Assembly: GCA_016584305.1 (NCBI GenBank)
Contig: JACEEZ010009403.1
Span: 206,001-270,000, forward strand
Source of the DNA: Chionoecetes opilio
Taxonomy: Eukaryota > Arthropoda > Malacostraca > Decapoda > Majidae
Length of the DNA: 64,000 bases
Direction: 5' to 3'
Notes under the pieces: model-generated
The model's input: the letters and a program-made list of their open reading frames with translations, nothing else
What the model was told of the DNA's origin: nothing
Database searches by the model: none
Translations under genes and position numbers: made by a program
Shown: positions 1 through 11,162 of the stretch, in pieces
Numbering within the stretch: position 1 is the stretch's first letter
How the letters are laid out: every line of letters begins with the position of its first letter

Positions 1-605
1 AATAGAAACAGGAAGAGAGTTCCAGAGTTTACCAGTGAAAGGGATGAAAGAGTAAAGATACTGATTAACTCTTGCATTAGGAAGATGGACAGAATAGAGA
101 TGAGAATGAGTAGAAAGTCTTGTGCAGCGAGGCCGCGGGAGGGGGGGAGGCATGCAGTTAGCAAGATCAGAAGAGCAGTGAGCATGAAAATAACGGTAGA
201 AGAGAGCAAGAGAAGCAACATTGCGGCGGTGATTTAAAGATTGAAGACAGTCAGTCAGAGGAGGGGAGTTGATGAGACGAAAAGCTTTTGACTGAACCCT
301 GTTTAGGAGAGCTGTATGAGTGGATCCTCCCCAAACATGTGAGACATACTCCATACATGGGCGGATAAGGCCCCTGTAGAGAGCAAGCAATTGGGAGGGA
401 GAAAAAAAATGACGCAGACGCCACAGCACACCTAACTTCTTAGAAGCTGTTTTAGCAAGAGATGAGATGTGAGATTTCCAGTTCAGATTTTTAGTAAAGG
501 ATAGTCCTAGAATGTTCATTGTAGAAGGAGACAGTTGAGTGTCATTGAAGAAGAGGGGATAGTTATCTGGAAGGTTTTGTCGAGTTTTGTCTTGCTGTAT
601 CGTAC
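1..605 (-). mobile_element. Jockey-like LINE, C-terminal part, open frame
   Basis: The minus strand is open across about 200 codons and leaves the window at base 1. Recognisable segments are WKSHISSLAKTASKKLGVLW, FFSPSQLLALYRGLIRPCME, HRRNVASLALFYRYFHAHCS and FTGKLWNSLPVSI. These match the region after the reverse transcriptase in arthropod jockey/BS-type non-LTR elements. Its 5' side meets the MITE at 619, close to which homology ends. No stop was found in the part I translated (1-600), so this copy is younger than the other LINE pieces here. Confidence 0.8.
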
Positions 606-618
606 CATTTTTGTCATA

Positions 619-1239
619 CAGTAAAAGCCTTATAACTTGGCATGGCAAAGACAAGTTTTTTTTTTTTTTTTTTTTTTAACACCTATGCCTATAGCAGTGT
701 AGGCAGTGAGCTCCAGGGGTGGGATGGTAGGCCCTGGAGGCTCACTTGAGGGCTGTGATGGTTGGTCCTCGCCCGTGGTGGCGCAGGCAGGATTGTTATA
801 GCGACGCCTGTGATTAGAGGCTCATGCCGCCCCCTGTGTCCTCCCATGCACTCGCAGTCGAAGGTAGAGTTAATGGACAGGGCATAGTGTTGCAGTAATT
901 AAGTGCTCAAGTGATGTAAAATTAAGTTGTACAGGTACAGTACTGTATACAATACATTACAGAGTTGTGATTATAAAGTGATTAAAGGGATACCAATGTT
1001 AAAATGCGACACCCCCTAACATCTTCTACATGTTACAACAAGGCTCCCCTCTCCTTGGATTACATGCCTGCTGCTACCCGTTCATTGGTAAGTGTAGCTT
1101 TTATGCTTTTACAGTAATGTATTTTTTTTTTTTTTTTTTTTTTCCCCCATATCAGAGGAGGACATTGTATAACTCGGCACATTGAATAACTCTGCAAGGG
1201 CCAGAGCCCCTATCGTGCCGAGTTATAAGGCTTTTACAG
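619..1239 (+). mobile_element. TA-flanked MITE (family M1) carrying a SINE body, copy A
   Basis: Terminal inverted repeats begin CAGTAAAAGCCTTATAACT and end in GCCGAGTTATAAGGCTTTTACAG. TA dinucleotides flank both ends (617-618, 1240-1241), as for Tc1/mariner/pogo-type elements. Bases about 660-890 are the reverse complement of the 3' body of the tRNA-derived SINE at 8412-8767, with poly-T at 657-677. Copy B (7731-8368) has the same structure in the opposite orientation. No transposase is encoded. Confidence 0.85.
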
Positions 1240-1629
1240 TAGTTTTACTGTCTCGTGGTCAAACTGAATAAAGCTCCTTTTACTTACTCCTACTCCTGTT
1301 TTATCTATCTTACTATGTGAAACTTAACTTGTTTCATAACTCTTTAATCCCTTTTAATTGTAAACTGTAGAATCTTTGTCAATCTCTTGTTTTACATCTA
1401 TATATGACTTTCATACATGTAAAGAGAAGACCACTGAGATACCTCTGAAACAAACTTCATCTGCCCCTTCAAACTCTTGTATTACATACTATGTAGGAAA
1501 CAGGATTGTGTTTGATTTATGTGTATTTTGTCTAGCCCTTGGCAAGCCTCCTATACAGGTAAGAGAATAATTTAGGTAGCATCATCATCTTTTTGTATAA
1601 CATCAGATTTTCCCATAATATCTTATGAG

Positions 1630-3430
1630 GTTAGGCGGTCCATGATACGGTTCCAACTGTTTATATCCATTGCCTCAACATCTTCAATGCCCAGTGCTGC
1701 CAGATCCTCTTCAACACACTGCCTCCATGTCTTCCTTGACCTGCCCGGTGGATGGTGACCTGGCACTTGCACTCTAACAACTCTTCCCAATGCCTCATCA
1801 CCTTCTCCTCTTCACGTGCCCAAACCACCTCAATCGCCTTACTCTCAGCACTGTACTCAACTCCTTCAATCCACATTTTCTTGCCACCTCTTCACTGGAC
1901 ACTTCATCTCTCCATGTGATCCAAACCATATATCTCAACATTCACCGATCACAACCAACCAACACATCCTCCAACTTCTTTGCCAAAGCCCATGTCTCAG
2001 AACCACACAGCATTGCAGCAATACTGATATTATAAATGCTTCAAATACTCTTCTTCTGTTTTTCAGTGGAATACTTTTATTTATCAGGTGTCCCGCCATC
2101 TCTCCACTTCATCCTTGTAGTTATTACCCGAGTTCTTACTGCTCTTTCCACGCCACCCTCGCTATCTAACATGTCACCAAGGTTACAATACTTTTCACTT
2201 CTCGTTTTGTTTTGTTTCACTTCTTCTATTACACCACCATCTACTTCTATCATTTCTACCTCTTCCTCTTCTGGCAGTTCCCCTCCATTGATTCTTCTTA
2301 CACACACTGGACAGCAGAAATCTACCACCCAATTCAGATCTCTCCCGAACATCATTTATGGCACCACTTGTCACATTCCTTGCAACGAATAGAGTTGTGG
2401 AAATTATCCACCAAACACACTCTCATAATTGGTAGAGTGGTAGTTTGATCCCCCCCCCCCCCTAGTGAGAGGTATTTTCCACTCATCATAGGAGGGTGCG
2501 TATAGGGATATGCATATATAATTGTAATGGTAATGGGTAATAATTAAGGTAATTTAAGTAAATGATTAGTACTGGGATTGGATAAATTAATATTCCCAGT
2601 AATATTAAGCTTTGCACTTAAATAATTAGCACCTTAATTTGGAGCGACTGGCTATTGGTCGCCGTCATTTGAATTTGCACCAATTCAGGTGGTAGCTACA
2701 CCTGACCGCCTACCTAAAAGGTGACACGTGTAATTTATGGTGGACGCCACCAGCCGCCCGCAGGGAGGAATCAGTTCACTACCGGCCCTCACTGAGTTAA
2801 CATCTCTTATTAATATGAAGAGATTATGTACAGAGTTAATTGTACATATATAGTGTAAAGACAATAGTCGTGTTAGAATCAACACACGGATGACAGCCGT
2901 GCGTCATGGATAACTTGGTGTGATAACCAACCTGACGCGATAACAACACTCGCCTCCACCCCTCCGCTTCTGTATTTCACGGGCAGCCTCGATCCCGGCG
3001 ACCACATCGGATCACAACACCATTGCAGTATTAATCACCACCTGATCCGCATTTCAACCCACTATCCACCGATAAGTATCCTAGTTAGTTAATTAGCTGG
3101 GATGATGTGTCGGGAGATAGACATGGGTTTGATTGATTAGGTAAAGAACCCTCAGATTAAATATGTTTGTAGCATAAATTTCTACAAGAGTTTACTCACA
3201 CTCCACTACCGCACACTCCACAGGGAAATCTTCCCACTTGTATATTTTGCTTTATTTTCTTGCCTGTTGCCATCATCTTCGTCTTGGCCATAGTCACCTT
3301 CAGAGCTCTTCTCGCCATTGCTTGCTTCCAATCTATTAATCTCTCAACTTCCTCCTTTGTCTCAGCAGTCAAGACTAAATCATTAGCATATATCATCTCC
3401 CATGGATCTCCAGTTCTACCCTCCTTCGTG
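1630..3430 (-). mobile_element. Broken non-LTR retrotransposon, RT to C-terminus, with ~0.8 kb interruption
   Basis: The segment at 3396-3196 reads IYANDLVLTAETKEEVERL (an altered YADD box), then KVTMAKTKMMATGKK and FPCGVCGSGV. From about 2400 down to 1630 the text resumes with a zinc-finger-like C-x2-C-x2-KW-x2-HK segment, then YCNLGDMLDSEGGVERAV, RRLRWFGHVKRR, PPGRSRKTW and EEDLAALGIEDVEAMD. Stops and frameshifts break it. Bases 2401-3195 between the halves are an unrelated AT-rich insertion. This is a different lineage from the jockey-like pieces. Confidence 0.75.
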
Positions 3431-3480
3431 GGGAGTATAGAGTCCTACTTATTTCCTCATTCTATCCCATCCAGGTTCAG

Positions 3481-4133
3481 GAAGAGACAGAAAACAAAAA
3501 AAATGTGTGCAAAAGCAGAGGCAGCCGCTGCAGACAGAGTGCAGAGCAAAAGCGAACCAGGGCAGAAAAACAAAAAAAGGTTGTTCTCCAAAAAGCCAGG
3601 AAAAGGGAAGTCACTGTCAGCAAATAGGCAAACCGAGTTCAGGCATCAAGCAAACTAAATACGGGTACAAGCAACACCATACAGATTCTGAGGAATCTGT
3701 ATCTGAGGAAGAGTCACCTTCACCAAATCAGCCAAACCACAGTAAGGAAAATCATCAAAAACAGCATGGAGATCCTCCTGCCAGGATTGATGAACACAGA
3801 GTAATGACAAGCAAAACAACAAGGAAGGTGACCCCAGCCACCGCTACACTTGGAAAATTAAAGAAAATAAAGAATACTGCCTCTCTCAGTAGGAATTCCA
3901 AATCTGACTTTAACAAATTTGAGTTGTTAAAGCAAAAAATAATTTATGGAAGGGAAGTAAGAAAGTCCAGAAGCATTCCTAGACTTGGGAATGACTCAGA
4001 GAGTGACTGCAGTGTCTCTCTCCCTGATCTGAGTTTTGAAGCTTCTGTCAGTCCAGACGGAAAAAGAAGTGACAATGATGTGGAGAATGAGAGGAGATGG
4101 AGGAAGATGCAAACAGTGAGATATCAAATAACA
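3481..4133 (+). CDS. Orphan Ser/Lys/Glu-rich exon, unknown protein
   Basis: A 653-nt interval is open in one frame for 217 codons, bounded by a good acceptor (TATCCCATCCAGGTTCAG) and a consensus donor GTAAGTG at 4134. It would enter in phase 1 (two bases complete a codon) and leave in phase 0. The product is hydrophilic and probably disordered: a basic start (GRKTKKGC), an acidic-serine cluster (DSEESVSEEESPSPN), and a more ordered tail (KFELLKQKIIYGREVRKSRS, SVSLPDLSFEASVSPDGK). No domain was recognised. No neighbouring exon was found; the flanks are LINE debris upstream and a 29-bp minisatellite downstream. It could be an internal exon of a nuclear or scaffold protein, or a chance ORF. Confidence 0.5.
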
Positions 4134-4308
4134 GTAAGTGTCTTTTTGATATAGAGTCAGAATCTGAGTAAATATGTTATTATACTGATAACCATCGGCT
4201 AATACAAGCCTATCACTGAAAGGAAGTCTCCTGCATCTATCCAAAAGGCATGCTAATATCAACTCAGTTATCAAACTTTTCGTTTATCTCTACTTTCTTT
4301 CTGGATTC

Positions 4309-4454
4309 ACTATACTGAGCATCATGGAGGTAGTGTCACTATACTGAGCATCATGGAGGTAGTGTCACTATACTGAGCATCATGGAGGTAGTGTCACTAT
4401 ACTGAGCATCATGGAGGTAGTGTCACTATACTGAGCATCATGGAGGTAGTGTCA
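4309..4454. repeat. 29-bp minisatellite, five copies
   Basis: Near-perfect tandem copies of a unit containing TATACTGAGCATCATGGAGG and TAGTGTCAC. There is almost no divergence, so the array is recent. It lies about 175 bases past the donor of the orphan exon at 3481-4133. Confidence 0.9.
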
Positions 4455-5201
4455 TGGAACATTTTACTCCATTATCTGTTATTTTTATCCACGGGCTAGG
4501 ATTTATCTTCCCTCCCTGTAGATCTGTCTCTCTCATTTTTTTCCTACTATAATATTCATTATGATGTCTTAAGTTGTGATTTACTCACTTATACATTTTT
4601 TTTGTAATCTTAAGGAATGGTTCCGAATTGTCACTACTGACCAAAGTTATGAACCACATTTCACCTTATAGTTGTAAACACAACAAAATATTTAACCATG
4701 TTTCAAGCATATTTGATAGGAACCTTTATGCTTACACATTACTGCATTTTTTTACCTTCTGAAGACGTGTTAGATGCATCCTAATTTAGCCTTGCAAAAT
4801 TGTGTAGGAAAATTTTCCTATAAATAGAATGTCAATTCTTTCACCTATCTTACCAAGATGATTTTTGGGTGTCTAAGCGACATGTGCATCATTTTGACCA
4901 TTTGTAATGTGCATCTTATTTTTTTATAATACATAACATTAATAGTCTCCTAACATAGTTAGTTTACACTCAAAACTCACCTATGGTAGTGTTGATGACT
5001 TTGTTTACTCGCGCATTCCACTGTCTTAATGTACTGGAGTGGATTGGAGTGGCCTTGCTTCAATATTTATAGCATGTAATTTATTAGTTAATTGATTTGA
5101 ATAAAACTTTTTTTAAAGTTCATCAATGACAATATCCAATTGTTTTCAGAAGTTGACACAGCGGTGAGCTGAATTTGTTCTTATTTACTTAGAAATGTAT
5201 A

Positions 5202-6173
5202 CTGTCGGACCCCGCCGAACACGAGTTTGCCCTGCACGAAACTCGCACTTACACGAATAGGTAAAATATCCCATGACTTGCCGAACACGAGTTTTACTCG
5301 CGATAACACGAATTTGAATTTCCCGGCGGATGTTGTCGATGCTGTCGGCGGCCATTTTGCCGGGGACAGCCTGGGCACGCTCAGCCTGGGCCTGTGGGCC
5401 TGTGTTTACCATCATGAAATTGAGAAACTTGCTGAGGGAAGCAGATAACTTGACAGAGCTCTTCACTGACCAAGACCCCATACAGGAGAGGAGCATCAAG
5501 TTCAAGAGAGTTGTGGATGAAGGCCTTATACCCTACAAGGAAACTTTAAGGACTCATGGAGGCCTCTGCTTGCCAAAAGCCCATCACAGCTTTCTTCAAA
5601 CCATCTCCAGCCAGCACACCAGCCAAGAAGCATTCTACACCTGCTACACCTCCTGTTACTACACCAGCCAGGCAGCCTGTTACTCCTGCTACACCAGATA
5701 ATACTACCTCATCAATGTCATCTGTCTCTCCCATCCCATTATGTGACTTTGATGATCCAGATGATACAGACAGTGAGTGATCTCCACCCAGCACACCAGC
5801 CATGCCTCCTGCTACACCAGCCAAGCAGCCTGTTACCTCTATTTTTTTTATAGTTAATGAAAACCATTTTCTAGTTTTAAGGTATTTTTTATTATTAATA
5901 AAAAATATTAATTGTAATAACAGTTGTTTCCTTCATCTTATTCACCCAAAAATAGTAGTAAACATTTTTTACCCTCCAAAAATGAGGGTCTGGGAACGTA
6001 ACCTATTTTTTTACTTATCAAAAAAAAAAGTGAAATTTTTTTTTGACCCCCCAAAAAGTGATGGTCTGGGAACAACCCCTATTTTCCTATTGAACCTGTT
6101 ATTCGCCGAACACGAATTTTGCCGTGCACGACGGGGTCAGGACCGTAACTGCGTGTTCGGCGGGGTCCGACAG
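5202..6173 (+). mobile_element. Internally deleted Tigger/pogo-like DNA transposon
   Basis: A 22-bp perfect inverted repeat (CTGTCGGACCCCGCCGAACA on the left; its complement ends at 6173) is flanked by TA on both sides. Inside, bases 5405-5780 encode the C-terminal tail of a Tigger/jerky-type transposase: LTELFTDQDPIQERS, RVVDEGLIPYKETL, then (after a frame change) QKPITAFFKPSPAS and a Thr/Pro-rich tail ending DFDDPDDTDSE. The DDE core and DNA-binding domain are missing, so the copy is non-autonomous. Confidence 0.82.
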
Positions 6174-6178
6174 TATAT

Positions 6179-6661
6179 TGTTACGCCCCCTGTAACTTAC
6201 CAAAGACAGTTCACACTGTTCTGAGTTCGGCGTGGGGCTGGTGGTCCGAGGACTACTTACTTAGCAACTGTCAGAGCACTGACGAGAAAAAGAGCGTCTC
6301 CTTTAACCATTTATTACCACATGGTAGTTGAGAAAGCACACACAGTTACAGGAGGGGAGTGTATACACTTCTCTTCACGCACAAGCAAACGCTCCAAGCA
6401 TTCCAGGGCACAGGCGGAGGGGCGAGAGGCGGGAGAGCAGATCCGTGCATTACCAAATACCAACAGCGACTGGCTCCTCTGTCCTGAGTGCCACTGCCCG
6501 CCACGCTCTCCCTAGCACCCCTCCCCACCCCCTCTAGCAGCCTCGCCTCACTGCTGGCGTCTCTCAAGGTCGTACCTACCAGGCATCCTCATACACACAC
6601 ACTGCCTCGTTCGCCACCCAGACATACACGCATACATGATTACATCATTACAATCGTAACA
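6179..6661. mobile_element. Possible solo LTR
   Basis: The block starts TGTTACGCCCCC and ends ATCGTAACA, a short inverted TG...CA terminus. It shares start, end and general layout (C-rich right half, internal GAGTTCGG word) with 12661-13357. It begins five bases after the Tigger-like element. No matching target duplication was found here, so LTR identity is tentative. Confidence 0.4.
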
Positions 6662-7529
6662 ACATACTGTATAAAATGTTCAGCCATGTTTCATCTGAAA
6701 AGTTCTAGGCAAACAGTGTCCCAATGCATTTAATTGGATATACTGATAATATTGATATACAGCTAATAACGTGAATTATTACTAACCAGCTATGATGATA
6801 TATATTATGAAGGCTTTTCCTTTTCAACAGCGCCTCCTAATAAAATATTATCTTATTCATCTTGTGTTTATAACATATTAATGTTTTATTAAGTGTCCTT
6901 TGAGTATTTTTCTGATTTTTTGAAGTCTGTAAAGCATCCATTTATCTCAGGACTGTCCATTCTTATACAAAGAACAGGAGCTGGGATAGAAGAAAGACCT
7001 ATTAGGTGATACAAAGCGACTAGCAGAGGCAGATTTGGGTACCGTAAACCAGCCCGGGACAGACACCTACCGGCCCTATCTTGCAAACTTCAGTCATGAA
7101 AAAAATGTACTACCCCTGAATAAAAAGATATTACATTGATTCCATCTCATCTAGGTAAAAAGAAAAAAATTGAAAATACGGTATTCAAACCAAAAAATAT
7201 ATCATATACTACACCACACCTGTATAGTACATACATATACAAACACACTGTTTCCATAGTTCTTGTATGAAAGTGCATTTTCACAGTCTGAAAAGCTATT
7301 GATTAAAGCAAGTCAAGATTCACGCAACAAATCAAGTCATTCACGAACCATTTTACAAAACATTTCAATTCTAACCAGTAAACTTAACTGGACATCAACA
7401 CAGCTGCTGATCATCCATCCACACAATCCACTTGACTATAAACATGCACATTTTTCATACTTCATATCAATATAATCACTCATTTTGAAATTTACATGAG
7501 TCTTATCATTCATTAGTCATTGTTTGGCG

Positions 7530-7730
7530 ATTTCAATGTTCACCACCAGCTTTGACTATCATCTTACTTCACTGTCTAACTTGGTGAACAAGCCTACAAT
7601 TTTTCTATCCTTCAAGACCTAGAGCAACTGAGGCAGCACCCTACCCGTATTCCTGACCATCCTTGGAGACACGCCTAACATTATTGACCTTATCCTAACC
7701 TCTAACCCTTCTGCTTACTCTGTGAAACTA
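7530..7730 (+). mobile_element. Jockey-like LINE, endonuclease end (segment 1 of 3)
   Basis: The text GDFNVHHQL is the catalytic motif of the LINE endonuclease/exonuclease/phosphatase domain. It is followed by a degenerate stretch with ILQDLEQL, RQHPTRIPD and PSAYSVKL. Stops and shifts occur. The element is cut at 7730 by a MITE and continues at 8369. Confidence 0.75.
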
Positions 7731-8368
7731 TAGTAAAAGCCTTATAACTCGGCACGATAGGGGCTCTGGTCCTTGCCGAGTTATTCAATGTGCCGAGTTA
7801 TGCAATGTCCTCCTCTGATATGGGTTATGAAAAAGAAAAGAAAAAAATTAAATACAGTACTGTAGAAGCATAAAAACAACACTTACCAGTGAACGGGTAG
7901 CAGCAGGCATGTAATCCAAGGAGAGGGGAGCCTTGTTGTAACATGTAGAAGATGTTAGGGGGACTCGGTCACATTTTAACATTGGTATCACTTTAATCAC
8001 TTTATAATCACAACTCTGTTCTGTATTGTATACAGTACTGTACCTGTGCAACTTAATTTTACATCACTTGAGCACTTAATTACTGCAACACTATGCCCTG
8101 TCCATTAACTCTACCTTCGACTGCAAGTGCATGGGAGGACACAGGGGGTGGCATGAGCCTCTAATTACAGGCGTCGCTATAAGAATCCTGCCTGCGCCAC
8201 CACGGGCGAGGGCCAACCATCACAGCCCTCGAGTGAGCCTCCAGGGCCTACCATCCCACCCCTGGAGCTCACTGCCTACACGCAGCTATATGCATAGGTG
8301 TTTTTAAAAAATAAAAAAAAATAAAAAAAATCCGAGTTATACAGTGCCGAGTTATAAGGATTTTACTG
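7731..8368 (-). mobile_element. TA-flanked MITE (family M1) carrying a SINE body, copy B
   Basis: Same family as 619-1239, opposite orientation. Ends read TAGTAAAAGCCTTATAACTC and TTATAAGGATTTTACTG with TA on each side. Bases about 8093-8330 are the 3' body of the SINE at 8412-8767 without its tRNA head. Removal of this insertion plus one TA joins the LINE text VKL to FSPLGSSDNNLISV in frame. Confidence 0.88.
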
Positions 8369-8411
8369 TATTCTCTCCTTTGGGTTCCTCCGATAACAAT
8401 CTTATTTCTGT

Positions 8412-8767
8412 AAATGGGGATGCGGTAGCGGAGCGGTTAGAGTCTCCGACTGGCGTTCTCGGTGACCCGAGTTCGATCCCCGAAGAAACCCAAAACCTTT
8501 CTGCACCGTCGAGTGGCCTAAGAACACCCACATGCCCTGCCTATCAACTCTACCTTCGACTGCGAGTGCATCGGAGGACACAGGGGGGCGGCATGAGCCT
8601 CACAGGCGTCACTATAAGAAACCTGCCTGCTGCCTGCGCCACCAACGGGCGAGGACCAACCATCAGAGCCCTCAAGTGAACCTCCAGAGCCTACCATCCG
8701 AGCCCTGGGTCACCACTGCCTACAGGCGCTATAGGCACAAATGTAAAAAAAAAAAAAAAAAAAAAAA
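8412..8767 (+). mobile_element. tRNA-derived SINE with poly(A), full copy
   Basis: The head resembles a tRNA with RNA polymerase III boxes: box A-like TAGCGGAGCGG at 8426 and box B-like GAGTTCGATCCCC. The body carries CTACCTTCGACTGCGAGTGC and GGCGAGGACCAACCATC. The tail is A23. It sits within LINE codons between NLISV and CPIAPVPP. The same body is embedded in both M1 MITE copies. Confidence 0.85.
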
Positions 8768-10225
8768 CTGTCCTATTGCTCCGGTGCCGCCTTGGGACCC
8801 ACCTAAGCGGAGATGCTTCTGGCATTTCAACTCAGCTAAGTGGGAGGACCTAAGGCAGTACTACTTTGATTTTCTATGGAATGATTATTGCTACCATGTC
8901 AGAGACCCATTTCTTTGTGCAGAGCGCATAACTGAGGTCATTCATTGTCTCTGTCATGGAGGCATACATTTCACACACTTTCTCTAATCCCAAAGCCAGT
9001 CAACTTTGGTTTAACTCTGCTTTTTCTCATGCTGTAAAAAGATAGAGAGGCGGCTCACAGACGGGACAGTAACCATCCATCTCCTGAAACTCATGCCCTC
9101 TATATTTCTGCCCATAATCATGCCAAATATTTTCTTCAACTTATCAAAAACTCTTTCATCTATAGAAAATTTCAAAATTTTCTGAATCAAAATCATCTCG
9201 TGACTTCTAGCATCTAGCTAAAAAAAATTCTAACAATTTGTTTCTTCTTCATCTTTCGCTCGTATGCTTCTCTGGTTCTCCCGGATATCTCCACAGCTGT
9301 CTCATCTATTTCTAAAGCTGAACATTGTGCTTAAATCTTTGCTAAAAATTCCATTCTGGTTGATGAATTCCTCCTTCTCCATACTCTGACTTCTTATTAA
9401 GATCCTTCGTAATGATGTTTTATTTGCTCTTTCTGGCCTAGATCCTCGGAATGCTTACGGTCCTGATGGAGTCCCTCCTATTGTTCTCAAAATATGTGCT
9501 TCTGTGCTTGCACCTTGCCTGGTCAAACTTTTCCGTCTTTGTCTATCTACGTCCACCTTTCCTTCTTGCTGGAAGATTGCTCACATCCAACCTGTTCCTA
9601 AGAAGGGTGACCGTTCTAATCCTTCAAACTACCATCCTATAGCTTTGACTTCCTGCCTTTCTAACGTTTTTTAATCTATACTTAATAAGAAGATTCTTAA
9701 GCATTATATTGTACCTTCTATCTGGTCGTCAGTACGGTTTCCGTAGAGGGCGATCTGCTGGTGATCATCTAGCTTTCAACTGAATCTTGGTCATCTTCCT
9801 TTAAGGGTTTTGGTGAAACTTTTGCTGTTGCCCTTGACATATCAAAAGCTTTTGACTGGACAAATCCTTAATGTATAAACTACCCTTATTCGGTTTCTAT
9901 CCTTCAATCTACACCTTCATCTTAAGTTTCCTTTCTAATCTTTCTGTAACACCTACTGTAGAATGTTATCGTTCTTCTCCTAAGTATATTAATAGTGGTG
10001 TTCCCCAGGGTTCTGTCCTATCACCACTTTCTATTATTCATTAATGATCTTCTAAGTCTAACTCAATGCCATATATCCACTCCTTTGCTGATGATTCTAC
10101 CTTGCATTTTTCAACGTCGTTCATTAGGCGTCCAACTCAACAGGAACTAAGTGACTCATGGAGAGATGCCACAGAGTGCCTAACTTATGACCTTTCTATA
10201 ATTTCTGATTGGGACAAAGCAAACC
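8768..10225 (+). mobile_element. Jockey-like LINE pseudogene, linker and reverse transcriptase (segment 3)
   Basis: Reads CPIAPVPPWDPPKRRCFW and DPFLCAERITEVI (linker), then with stops and shifts NAYGPDGVPPIV, LAPCLVKLFRLCLS, IQPVPKKGDRSNPSNY, SGVPQGSVLSP and a catalytic-box remnant FADDSTLHF, ending DLSIISDWDKANL. This is the reverse transcriptase order of jockey/BS-type elements. It breaks off in AACCT-rich sequence at 10225. Segment 2 is the short piece 8369-8411. Confidence 0.85.
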
Positions 10226-10258
10226 TAGCTAACCTAACCTAACCTAGAAGGTAGGTAG

Positions 10259-10667
10259 CCAGGTGGCAGCATGCTCAGCGATCGTATTGTTTACATTTGG
10301 GCACACGACACTCACGGCTCACCTGCACGGCCTCCGTCAGTCCCCTGACTCCCACTGTCCCTGGTGCAGGAACATCTCTGAGACTATTGAACACTTTCTG
10401 CTGCCTCCCGCCAGGTGGCAGCATCCTCAGCGGTCGTATTGTTTACATTTGGGCACACGACACTCACGGCTCACCTGCACGGCCTCCGTTAGTCCCCTGA
10501 CCCCCACTACCCCTGGTGCAGGAACGTCTCGAGACTATTGAATATTTTCTGCTGCCTCCCGCCAGGTGGCAGCATGCTCAGCGGTCGTATTGTTTACATT
10601 TGGGCACACGACACTCACGGCTCACCTGCACCGCCTCCGTTAGTCCCCTGACCCCCACTGCCCCTGG
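10259..10667 (+). repeat. ~151-bp tandem repeat built from a LINE C-terminal segment
   Basis: Two and a half to three copies start at 10259, 10411 and 10562. Each contains TGGCAGCATGCTCAGCG-like and CACACGACACTCACGGCTC words. In one frame the first copy reads FGHTTLTAHLHGLRQSPDSH then CPWCRNISETIEHFLL, the zinc-knuckle-like end found in RNase H-bearing LINE proteins. The unit is thus a LINE fragment that later duplicated in tandem. Confidence 0.8.
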
Positions 10668-10858
10668 AGAGTCACTGGTGGGCAAGCAGCGTTCTCTGGA
10701 CGCGTAGCCGCGCAGGAATCATGTTCAAAATTGAGAGTTAGAGGACATATTTGCGTTTGCGATCCGCAAACATTTACACTTCCGCAAATAAATCTGCAAA
10801 CGAATTCGGACTTCCGCAATTTGCGGAAGTTGCGGTTTGCGGAAGTGCCCACCTCTGG
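10668..10858. mobile_element. Dispersed repeat with a hAT-like end
   Basis: Ends in TGCCCACCTCTG, the complement of CAGAGGTGGGCA, and is rich in CCGCAAA/TTTGCGG words. A near-identical block is at 18165-18358 and a related one at 15784-15930, which starts CAGAGGTGGGCA. Only one terminus is clear in each, so boundaries are approximate. Confidence 0.5.
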
Positions 10859-10967
10859 TATGTATTCATCTAGTTGTATTCATCTACTTGTATTTTACAG
10901 GGCCAGAGCAACGCTCGTGTGGCCCCGTCTCCATATCAACATTTTTATCATTCATCCTAGTGGTTAG

Positions 10968-11160
10968 TGTTGGCCGAAGCCATCACCCCGGAAGGGGGGT
11001 CACAAACCCTCGGCTAACACCCGGTACCCATTCACTGCTGGGTGGACAGGGGCTGGGGTTTTAAGGAAACAGCCCATATGTTTACGCTCCGCCCGGGGAT
11101 CGAACCCGGGACTTCTCGATTGTGAACCGAGCGTGCTAACCACTACACTACGGAGTACCC
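10968..11160 (-). mobile_element. tRNA-Val(CAC)-like SINE, minus strand
   Basis: Reverse complement begins GTACTCCGTAGTGTAGTGG then TTAGCACGCTCGGTTCACAA, with a tRNA-like TCCCGGGTTCGATCCCC arm. The anticodon-loop position reads CAC. The body matches the composite SINE units elsewhere (GGGTACC, CCACCCAGCAGTGAATGGG). The head is closer to a real tRNA than the other copies. The body lacks poly(A). A functional tRNA gene is unlikely because of the attached SINE body. Confidence 0.6.
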
Positions 11161-11162
11161 TT

